A stretch of DNA of 64,000 nucleotides, taken from Lunularia cruciata. Lineage: Eukaryota > Streptophyta > Marchantiopsida > Lunulariales > Lunulariaceae. The stretch spans positions 84,772,218 to 84,836,217 of the forward strand of contig OX419755.1 of the NCBI GenBank assembly GCA_948567375.1, given 5' to 3'. A program made the position numbers and the translations under genes. Of the stretch, positions 47,601 through 59,600 are shown one piece after another. Numbering within the stretch: position 1 is the stretch's first letter; every line of letters begins with the position of its first letter. Below the pieces are notes generated by a model. The model was given only the letters and a program-made list of their open reading frames with translations, searched no databases and was not told the DNA's origin.

Positions 47601-50600
47601 CTATAGCTCTTGCATTGTTCCACTCCTCCATTCCCCAGCTAATTCCCTCCCTATTATTTTTCCTTTCCTCTTTGCCTGATTCATGGGACCTCTGGTTTAT
47701 ACAGTTTTCCTACCCGACTCCAGCCCATGTTTTATTTTTATCATTCACGCACTGCTCACTGGCAGTCTTTTACATAGCGTTACCTATTTCTCGCAGTTGT
47801 TTGCGTAGAGTTCTCGATTTTACGGTGGTTTACTAGTTTGTTAGCCATATGTTATTCTCAATTTGTTTCAATTATGCCTTTGCTTCAAGTTACATTCGAT
47901 GCATTCTACCTGACGGATTTCTCAGTATTCTAGCATTGTGAATTATGTACATCTTGCTTACTGATCATTTGCACTTCATGAGTTCTGGATAACCCGTTCC
48001 CAGAACAGCTTCTGTTCTCGTATACCTATATATACACCTAAGTATGTACACCTAAGTATGCCCTGGGGAGTTGCTTTGCACAACCCTAATTAGGCTGCGC
48101 CCCCACATTACCCTCATGCGTATTTAGTAAAACTCTAGAGAAAACTATCAAGGTGCTAAAAATAGGGAAGTTATTAAATTAGAGATTAACTAAACTAACA
48201 TTCACACTTATGAGAGATCAGAACAATTTTCCTTTCTACTGCACATTTTATATGTTTATCTTTAGGTAGTGCTTTTGTAAACACATCTGCTGTCATATCC
48301 TGTGTAGGACAGTAAACTAACTTCACAACATTCTACTTTTCTTTCTCCTCTACAAATCGTCTTCTAATCTCAATGTGCTTAGTCCTTGGGTGATGTACAG
48401 GATTTTTGCTGAGTGCTATACTTCCTGTATTGTCACAGTACAATGTAGTAGGATTTTCCTGCTCAAAACCCAGCTCCTTAAGAAGTCTCCTGTTCCAGAT
48501 GACTTCTTGAGTAGCATTTGAGGCAGCCATAAATTCTGCCTCAGTAGTAGACAGTGCAACGGATGTTTGCTGTTTACTATGCCAGCTGATTGCTCCACCA
48601 CTAAGCATGATTACATATCCACCAGTTGATCTGTTGTTATCTGTATCATCTCCCCAACAAGCATCTGTATATGCTTCAAGTGTAGAAGCAAGTATGTTCC
48701 CTTGCTTTCTGTACTCCAAGAATGCATCTTGAGTACCCTTTAAGTACCTGAATACTTTCTTTATACCTTTCCAATGTACTTGTGCAGGGTTGCTAGTATA
48801 TCTAGCTAGTGCTCCCACTGCATAGCATATATCTGGTCTTGTACAGACCATGATAGACATTAGAGAACCAAGAGCACTCCGATACAACGTTTTGTCACAG
48901 TGATTCACCTCCCCATCTATGATTCTGCTGTGCTTCCACCCCAGATCAAGAGGTGTAGAGACAGGATTGGCCTCTGTCATCTGATACTTAGCTAGTATGG
49001 ACTTCACATACTACGGTTGGCTGATCCGGATCCATCCTGCTTCTCTGTCTCTGCTCACTTTGATTCCCAAAACGAGTTTTACAGGACCAAGGATAGTCAT
49101 CTCAAAAACAGAACACAAGAAATCTATCACTCCTTTGATAGATTCACTGTTCCCCAACTGTAATAGATCATCTACATATACAACTATGTATACATCATCT
49201 CTAGTATACACACTCATGTCAGAATCTGCTAGTTTGAAATCCTGTTCTCTCAAGTATGAGTCTAGTTTCTCATACCAGGCTCTAGGAGCTTGCTTAAGAC
49301 CATATAAAGCCTTTTTAAGCAAGTATACTTTTCCTTTGCTTTCAGTATATCCATCTGGAACGTCCATCTAGATAGTCTCTCTCAAATCTCCATTGAGAAA
49401 GGCTGTTTTCAGATCTAACTGCTCCACTTCCCAATCTCTCTCAGCTGCAAGAGCTAGAAGCATGCGAATAGATCCATACCTGGCAACAGGTGCAAAAGTT
49501 TCTGAATAATCTATCAATGCTTTCTGATTGAAGCCCTTTGCAACAAGTCTTGCCTTGTACTTCAGGATCTCATTCTGAGCTCCACGTTTGACCCTGAAAA
49601 CTCATTTACAGCCAATTGCTTTCCTACCTGGTGGTAAATCAGCTAGTACCCATGTACCACTAGTCTGAAGAGACTTCTCTTCTGCTACAGCCAACTCCCA
49701 CTGACTCGAATCTGGTCTGAGCATAGCTTGTTGTAAAGTGTCTGGATCACAATCTTCATGACAGATGTAAGATTCATCTAACATCTCTTCTGATAGAAAG
49801 CCACGTCTGTCAATAGGTTTTCTATCTCTCTGTGAGCTTCTTGGCTCTGTCCCCAGAAGTTTCATGTCATTTCTTGACATCTCTGGAATCTCACTCAGAG
49901 ATTCTGCACCTGCAGTCTTCTGGGAGTTCTCTTTTGTAGTATCAGAATCAGGAACCGCCGGCTGTATAGGCCTTCTTTTGTACACCTTCAGACTCTCCTT
50001 TGGTGAACCATCAGCTTCAGGTAGAGATTGCTCTTCTGATGATTGATCTGAAAAACTGACTCTGCAGCTTGGGAAGATAGATTGATCAGGCTGACCAAAC
50101 TGATCAGCTTGCTTCTGCAACTCATCACTGTTCTTACTCCAAGTCCTCAATTCATCAAAGAGTACATCTCTACTTCTGATGATCTGTCCAGATTTAGGAT
50201 TGTACAGAAGATATCCTTTCAGTCCCTCTTCATATCCTACAAAAAGCATTCTCTCAGCCTTCTTTGTGAATTTCCTCTTTTGCTCCTAGGGAAGATGAAC
50301 GTAGGCAGGATATCCAAAAACTTTCAAAGCTGAAAGATTAGCTTTCTTACCACTCCATCATTCTTCAAGAGTTCTTCCTTGCAATGCCGTGGTACCACTG
50401 ATATTTCTAAGGAAATTTGCAGTGCTAATTGCAACGCCCCAAAACTTTCTCTCTAGCTTGGCATGTTGAAGCATGGCCAATGCTTTGTCCACCAGTGTCC
50501 TATTCAACTTTCCTGCAACTCCATTCTGTGCAGTACTGTCTCTGGCAGTATAATCAAGGAGAATTCCTTTCTCTGACAGAAAAGAGATGAATTCCTCATT

Positions 50601-53600
50601 CCTGTACTCTCTGCCTCCATCTGTTCTCAATCGCTTGACTTTCCTCCCAGTCTGCAACTCAGCCATGGCTACAAACTTCTGGAATTTTCGCAGCATTTCA
50701 TCCTTGCTTTTCATGAGATAGATAAAGCTCTTTCTACTGTAGTCATCCACAAAGGAAATATAGTAGGCTGCTCCACTCAATGACTTTTCAGTCATGTATC
50801 CCCACACATCAGAATGAATAACATCTAGAAGACCAGAAGCTCTAGATGAAGATTTCTTGGGGATAAGAGCCTTGTGTGCCTTACCTTCTGCACACCCAAT
50901 GCACAATTCGAGGTTTCCTTTGGGATCTAGTTTCAACCCCTCCACTACCTTCTCTAAAGCATGTAGGTTTTGCTCTGACAAGTGCCCTTACCTCAAATGC
51001 CACAGATGCATATCATTTCTGTTTTCTGCTACCAATGCAGAATCAGAGCAATCAGCTTCCATCAACTTGAACAGCTTCCCTTTGGCAGTACCATACCCAA
51101 GGACCAACTCTCCTTTCTTCAAAGTGCATTGATTTCTGTTGCTCTCAAACAGAACATCCACTCCATGAGGCGATGGTCCATGAGGCGATGTACTGATATC
51201 AAGTTCTTGGTGTAATCTGGAACATAGAGCGCATCTTCCAAATAGCTCTTATAAGAACTTGTATTAGATCTTCCCATGAAGGCAATAGGAACTTTGCCAG
51301 TTCCTAACACTGGATTCAAGAGTCCCAGGTCCACTACGAACACTCTTGGGACTCTTCAGAGGTTGAAGAGTTGAGAATAGCTCCTTCTGGTAACAGATAT
51401 GAGAGGTGGCTCCAGAATCCAAGAACCATCCAGAACTGTTTGTGGACAACTGAGATTCTGCCAGCACTCCACAGTCTATCTCTTCTGCTGAGTACCTCTC
51501 CTCATCGCTTTCCCTCATTGCACGCCTCTGTGTTGTAAGGTGAACTCACATATTTTTGACCTTTTACTGGTTGAGATCTCTTGCCTACCTTGTTCAGCTC
51601 TCGTTCTCTCGTTTGTCCTCTCTTGGGACATCTAGGTGCAACATGATCTTTCTCATGACAAAAATAACAGGTCTTGTCATCAACACTACTAACTCCTTTA
51701 CCAGATTTACTCACTCTTCTATCTGGCACTCTCCTTGACCAAGAAGAAGCATTGAACAGAGCAGAATCTCCCAAACCATTAAACTTCATTTCTATGTCCT
51801 CTCTGTCTCTACTAAACACTAGCAATTTGTTTATCACATAATCCCATGTGACAACTTCAACATGTAAACTTTCAGAGCTACTAGGACACAGTGATAGCTT
51901 GGAGGGAGAGTCTTCAAGAGATGGTTGATCTCAATTTCTCTGTAAAGGTACACTCATCCTCCTTGACACTCTTGAAGACCTTCTGTAACTTTGACAAGTG
52001 CAAAGTAAAGTCATCACCATCTTGCAGCTTCATATTCCACATCCCATACCAGATCCTACTGGAACTTTCCAACCTCTCAACAGAGTAAAAATTCTTGAGT
52101 TTGTGCCAAATCTCCCAACTCCAAGCATAAGTGTCTACTAGGTCTCTGACTGGCTCTTGCATAACCCTTATCAGAAACCTCCTAGTAGTAGTGTGCTTGA
52201 TTCTCTCTTCCTTGTTGGACTCAAGCTCATCTATATCATGAGCTTCTAATGCCAAGTCTAAACAGTCATAACTGTCTAAGATACATTTCACATCCAAAAC
52301 CCCAGTTTTGTGGTTAGTGTTTCCCAGTTTCTCTAGCTCTTTGAGTTCTCCTATTAACCCCAGTGGTGATTGTGGGCCCATAACCTGATGAGAACCGTTC
52401 TTTCTGTTCTTTGAAGGAAAAGGTCTATCCTCAGTCATTCTGACTTCTGACGTATCAGACATTCTAGCACTCAGCTTTCCCAATCTCACCAGAGTAGACA
52501 CTCCTGATTTCACACAACAGTATTCAATTCACTCTTTTTCAGAACCTTCAAAGATAATACACAGCAATCATTCACACAACATGAAAGACACCCCAGAGTT
52601 AAGCAACGTAAAACACACCTGAAACAAGATACAAGGTGTTGGGAATGACCTTGTAGGAAAACTGACTTAAACAAGCACCGAGAACACACATATATACACC
52701 AGGCGTCCATAGCGCTTGCTGTGATATATTGATATCCAAGTCCTCGGATGCTTTGCTTGTCTTCCCTTGTTCTCTGAGCGATTTATACTTCTAGTGCTCT
52801 GTCTCATCCACTTTCTCGGATTTTCGTTTCCTGACTCAGCTCTTCCTTGACCCACGATATTTACAGACTATTACTTGTCTCTTGCCACCAGTTTATCTCC
52901 ATCCTTTTCAGCTGTCCGTTTCTTCCTATTGTATTTATTTTTCTACTTATGTGGGAGGACTGTCTCCAGTTCTTTGCAGGCTGCATCTCAAATATGCGAG
53001 TTGCTATCTAATGGTTTCCACGTGACAGTTATCTCGCCTTTCATTCGATGATGTTTCTCATATAGATATGCTGGTGTTTCAATATGTTTCTTTCGATTAT
53101 GCCATTGCTGCAGATTACCTTCGATGCATTCTAACTTAGCGATTTCATACTACTCTAGCCTTGCGTGTAGCTTACCTTCCGTGCATTCTACCCTCGGGGT
53201 TTGAAATTCCTAGTGTTGCGTATCATGTACATATTGTTCATTGCTCATTTGCACTTCATGAGTTCTGGATAACCTGTTCCCAGAACGATTTCAGTTCTCG
53301 TATACCTATATATATACACCTAAGTAGGCTTGTTTACAATACCGGTGATCAGGACTTATTCTTGACTGTTTATTTAGGCACTGGTCAGCACAGTTTCTGT
53401 TCTCATATATATATATACATGTCTCATGTTTGATGCATCGCTCATACTCAGCTCTGTGACTATCCACTTTCTTCCCTTTTGCCCCAACTCACATCTGTTG
53501 TTTTACTTCATGGTTCCCTTGTATGTGTTCTGAACAGTCTGTCATTTTCAGTTTCCCCAGAATGGTGTATTTTTGAGTTGTAGGTCGTCAATTACAGCTT

Positions 53601-56600
53601 GTTTCTTACTCTCCTTACATTACTTCGCGTTTCGGTATATCTGCTCTCTCCCGTCGATAAGGATGCATTGATATTACAAGTAGAGTCATAAGTAGCATAG
53701 CTACTATGATATGTCGCGATATACTCTATCCAGCCTATTGGGTTATAGTGCATCCCCTCCCCCTGGAGTTAGTCTTGGTATACTCTGTACTGTCTAGTGA
53801 GTTATAGTGCATTCCTCCTGGAGTTAGTCTCCACAATATCTCTGTTCTGAGCCTTTCATCTGCTCACACGAACTGAATACCCTTGCTGTTGTTTGGTTGA
53901 CACGTGGCACCATCTCACACGGTGGGTCTCCCTTCCTTCACAGTTCCCAAGGCCTCTCTCAGCACCCGAGGCCATCCTTCTCTCGGAAACCGTCTCCTTG
54001 TCCTTTGCTTTCTGCTCGTTTGGGTTATAGTTCTTGCTTAGCCCATAGTGCGTTCTCTCGTTAGTTCCACCTTTTCATGCCTGTCCGTTCTGCCTTATTC
54101 TCTGCTCTCTAGCTCTCAGCTTCACACTCTTCTAACTTGGCTCATTCCTTTGTTTTCTTACTAACTCCTCGTGGTTTCTTTGTGCTTCGCTCTCTGGATT
54201 TTACTTGCTGCTAACCCTGATAGACTTTGTCCTTGCAGGCATTTTCTAGGGATGTCTCGCATCACTCACACTCTCCTGCTTTTGATCTTATTTTCTTCTT
54301 TCCCTTTTTCACAATTTCGTTCATGCCTACATTCTGCATTCTATTTCTGCTCTTTTGGGACTTTAAGCTCCAGTTGTTCATTTCTGTAGCCTTCCATTTC
54401 TGTAACCTTCCCCTGGCAGTTCATTATTTCGTGTAGCACTGCTGAAAGATGGCTGTTTATTACTTCAAGCGGCGCTGTTGGAAGCAACCGAGTTTGCCTT
54501 GGCACTCATGAGTTTTCGAGTATAAACTCGGGACGAGGAGTACTGACAATTGTTCAGCTACTTCGGCACTGCGTGAGGCATTGATGAAGTCGTTGGTGTT
54601 ATCGTGGAGGTTTACTGTGGCCGCCTTCTGCTTCCTTCAGTTGTTTGGCGTATCCGGACTGCAATGTCCATAGCACTGGGTGTGATGTACTTTATCCTGT
54701 CCTCTTACGTCTCGCTCTAGTTACACTCTTACATTTCTACCAGTTTCTGTAGCCATATCCTTTGCGAAATGCCCGCCACATCCACACATTCCTCTACTAT
54801 TTCACTCCCTAGTCTTTTCCCTTCGTTCTCTGACTGCTTCCTGCCTCGCCCTCTAGTGTTTACTGTGTTCCTCCCCAACTCCATCCCATGTTCTTCATCT
54901 TCATCTATGCACTGTATCCTGGTGGGCTCTTACAGCAAGTGTCCTATTCCTCTCGCTTCATCCACGCACTGCATCCTGGCGGGCTCTTACAGCACATAGC
55001 ACGTTTCCTATGCCTCTCGCTATCGGTTGCATTGCTGCTCTCGATTTCATTATTTTTACTTGTGAACTCTTGTGAGAAAATGAAATGAGTAGTATAAAAT
55101 AGATTAACCTTGAAAAACCCCTTGGATTGAGATTATATACATGCAGAGATCAGACTCAAAATACCTGAAGGGTGTGTTAACATGTTCCACATGTAACTCA
55201 TGTGGAACAGTACTCTAATGTGTTCACATGTGATCACGAACAATGATCACGAACAGTGTTGGCACATGAACAGTGCTTGCGCATGAATAGTGCTCTCAAA
55301 TGAATACTAACTAACATGTACCATTATAAGTCTAACACCCCCTCTTAATGGACATTTTGTTATTGTCTATTATCTATAACTCCTAGTGCTTGACAAAACT
55401 TTGTATGCAGTTCTCTAGTCAATCCCTTCGTAAAAATGTCTGCAGTATTATCTCTGGTGTCCACCCGTGAAACAGAGATCTCCTTGTCTTCCACCTTTTC
55501 TCTGACAAAGTGGAATCTGCTGTCTATGTGCTTTGTTCTCTCATGGTGCTTTGTTGGAGTAACAAGATCAATTCTGCTGTTGCTGTCGCAGTACAGCTTC
55601 ATCGTGTCTCCAGGAAAACCCAGGTCACTTAACAAGCGCTTGAGCCATACTGCTTCAGTCGCTGCCTTTGACAAGGCCATGTATTCAGCTTCAATGCTGG
55701 ATAAAGAAACAGAAGCTTGCCTTTTGCTTGACCAACAAACAGCTGCATTACAGAAGATAAAGCAATATCCTCCTGTAGATCGTCTTGTGTCTTGATCTCC
55801 TCCCCAATCTGAGTGGGAGTACTAGATGCATGATAAGTTAGGCCCTGTGATAGTGTACCTTGAATGTAACGGAAGATCCTTTTGATAGCCTTCCAATGGT
55901 TCAGGCTAGGATTTGCCATATACTTGGCAACTGAACTGACAGCATAAGCCAGATCAGGCCTAGTGCTGACCATGGCCCACATCAAACTCCCCACTGCAGA
56001 TTGGTAAGGTACTGTTTTCATATACTCTCTCTCTTGATCAGTTTTTGGACAATCCTGAAGACTTATAATCTCACTCCTCGACTCTACAGGATTGTAAACA
56101 GGTTTACAGTCTTGCATATGAAAACGAGTAAAAATCTCTCTTGAGATAGACTGATCTTTCTTTGTTTTCTGTCTCTTGTGACTTGCAACTGAAGACAATG
56201 ACTAATCTCTCCCAGATCAGTCACCTCAAAACCCTGTTTAAGAGACTCTTTGACAGAGGAGAAGAGAAAGGTTATTGCTGGCAAGGATGCAGTCATCTAC
56301 ATAAAGAGGTAAGATGACAAAATGAGAACCAGAATGGAAGATATAGAGATTAGAATCAGCTCCAGAGCGTTGAAATCCCAAACCTAGTAAAAACTGATCA
56401 AACTTGTGATACCACTGTCTGGCAGACTGTTTGAGACCATACAAAGCCTTGTAGAGCTGTAAAACCAATTGCCCTTGTTTAGTGGCTTGTTGGTGCTTAT
56501 GCTGGTCAGGAGTCAGCAAGCCAGGAGGAATGTGCATGTAGATTTTCTCAGTCAATGTGCCATTGAGAAAAGCTGTTTGACATCAAGAGCATGCACTTCC

Positions 56601-59600
56601 AAATCATTCTGAGCTGAGTAAGCAAGCAGCACGCCAATTGTTGTCAATTTGACAACAGGAGAGTAGGTCTCTGTGTAGTCAATACCTGGAACTTGAGAGA
56701 AACCACGAGCAACAAGTCGAGCCTTGTACCTTTGGATCAAGCGTTGTGCATCGTATTTCTTCTTAAAAATCCACTTACAGGTGATTGCCTTGTGACCTGC
56801 TGGTAACTCAGTGATGACCCATGTCTGATTGTTCTCCATGGACTGAAGCTCATCTTGAATAGCCTCAAACCATTTATTGGAATCAGGTCAATAGCAGCTT
56901 CATAAGTGTCTGGATCAGGGTCAGATGCAGAGTAATGCACGCTCAATGCATTAGCAGACTCCAACAGTGCATCATATTTTCGAACTGGAGTGCAAACCCT
57001 GGTGCCTTGACGTACAGAAGGTGCTTGAACAGCATCTGGAGAAGGTAGAGGTTTTGGCCTTCTAGAGTAAACAATGATAGAGGATCCTGAGGACCTGTGT
57101 GGAATGCCAGAACTAGAAGGTAAGGATTGTAGTGAAGAAGATAATGGAGAAAGAATTGTTGGAGCTGTAAGATTGTGGAGAGGAGGGGAATGAGTAGGAG
57201 TTGGTGAGGATGGGCTGTGGGTAGACTCAGAACTAGAAGTAGGAGAGGGAATGAAAATTGTCGGATCACAGATGAAATCCAGTTGAACATCCTGAGGGTC
57301 AGAACACTGTTTATGTTCATGGGCATAGGTATGTTCCTGAAATTGAACATCTCTTGACAGAAAAATGGAGTTATCAGATATTTTCAGTAGTCTATAAGCT
57401 TTACTATTCTGATCATAACCAAGGAAGATACACTTGGAAGACTTAGAATCAAGTTTAGATCTGGAAGAAAATGGAACATGTGCATAAGCAATGCAACAAA
57501 AAATGCGAAGTAGGGATAGATTAGGTTTATAACCAAACCAAAGTTGGAAGGGTGTGAGTTCGGAGGAGATGGCTTTGGTAGGACTTCGATTTTGCAGAAA
57601 GTTGACAGTGTGTAGTGCCTCTCCCCAGTAAGGCTTGGGGAGTCCAGACTCAAATAACATAGTGCGGACTGCTTCCACCAATGTTCTGTTCTTTCTCCCA
57701 GCAACACCATTCTGCTGAGGAGTATGTGGAGTGTTGAACTTGCGCATGATACTTTTGCCTTTGCAGAAAAGATGAAAATCTGCAGAGTTGTATTCACCAC
57801 CATTGTCTGAGCACAACACCCGAACCTTCTGATTGAGTTGAGTCTCTGTATAGGTCACATATTCTTGAAAACAAGTAAAAACTTCATGTCTGAACTTGAG
57901 TAGATACAAGAATGTGTACCTTGTGTAATCATCAATGGAGGTCACAAAGTATATGTAACCAGTGTAGGTAGCAGAAGAGATAGGACCACAAACATCAGAA
58001 TGGATGAGAGCCAACGGAACAGGGGCTCTAGTAGCTCCTTCCTGAGGAAAGGGAATTCGAGTTTGCTTGCCATGAAGACAAGGTGAGCAAACAAGAAACA
58101 AATGAGTATGGATCCTATCCATCCCAGCAACCAGATCTTTGTCTTGTAGAAGTTGAAGTCGATTCTTGCTGATGTGCCCAAGTCGTCGATGCCATAGGGA
58201 AGTAATAGCAGAAGATGTATTCCTAGCTGGAATAGAGATTGCAGCAGCTTGGGATGGCTGAGACTGAGTTGATGTAGAGACTCCAGCATCTTGAGGTTGC
58301 TGAATGGATTCTCCCAGAAGCCAAAAGTTATCCAATCTAGGACAGGATGCAATCAGATTCTGCAGATCATCATAAACGAAAATGTTGGTTTCCTTCAACT
58401 GACATGATCCATGTGACTTGCTCAACTGAAGTGCTGAATAGAGATTCTTGTTCAGCAAAGGAACATGTAGAACATCTTCTAGCATGTAGGACTTCTCTGA
58501 ACAAGCAAGCTTAACAGAAACTGTCCCATGGCCTAGAATAGCAATGTTGGAACCATCAGCCAAGTAAACTTGTCTAGGTGGTGAGTATGCTTCATAGACC
58601 AAGAAACAGGTTCGTTGGTAGGTCATGTGCTGAGAAGCAGCAGTGTCGATGTACCATCTCTTGTCCTGAGTGACTGAAGGAACAACATCAACGTTGTACA
58701 AAGAGAGGTGAGTTGTAGAAGCATTGGAGTGATGGTGTTCCTTGCCTCCTTTCTCCCTTGTATCAGTAATGCGCTTGCGACAGTCTTTGATGTGATGTCC
58801 CTTCTTTGAGCAGTAGTGACAGATGATAGAAGGTCTGAAGGAATTTCCTCCAGACGATATAGAGAAATAACTCTGTTTCTGACCAGAAGGTCGGCGGAAA
58901 GAGTTCTGACCAGGGGAAGGATTCTGACCAAAAAATCTGCTGAAAGAGTTCTGACCAGAAAAACCATGAGATTCATTCTTCCAGCTCCCCTTGCCTTTAC
59001 CTTTGTTTCTGTAAGTAGATGTAACGCCTTGTGTGACTGCTAGAGCAGTTGTTTGCTCTACAAGACCTTCATGCTTCATACTGATCTCTTCTTGAAGAAG
59101 AAGAGCAATGACATCAGAGAGATGTAGTGCCTTCTGTGTTCGCAATGATTGCAAAAAATACTTAAAACTAGGAGGCATAGATCTCATCAAATGGAGCTTA
59201 GCCTGCTGGTCATCAATTGGGTTGTTCACCTTAGCTAATTGGGTGAGGACTCCTCGAAAATTGATAATGTGCTTGGCTACACTGGTGCCTTCACGCATCT
59301 TCAAATTCATCAAAGTGTCCAGTAGGTACATGATTGTGACATCATTGGTACTTTCTTATATGGTTGTTAAATCCATCTATGCTTTGTTTGCCAAAATGTG
59401 CATGCTGATGGTAGGAACAAACTCAGGAGCTAATGCTGAATTAATTGTTTCAAGAGCAACAAGATTCCTATGCTCCCAATCAGGTAGAGTAGCAGCTGAG
59501 GTGGGCTTAACTTTAGTACCATCAACAATTGTAAAAACTGAAGCCACCTTCAGTTTGAGGGCAAGACAATATTTCCAAGATTGGAAATAATTGCCATTGA

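Larger units (their letters stand above)
48023..52698 (-). mobile_element. Ty1/copia retrotransposon copia-B, permuted copy
   Basis: Minus-strand copia element of about 4.7 kb with gag, protease, integrase, RT and RNase H. Its left end is only the U3 part of the LTR (48023-48203, ending at the TATA region). Its right end is only the TATA-R-U5 part (52386-52698). Joined, the two parts make one complete LTR, so the copy is circularly permuted. It is broken by stops and frameshifts. Confidence 0.85.
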
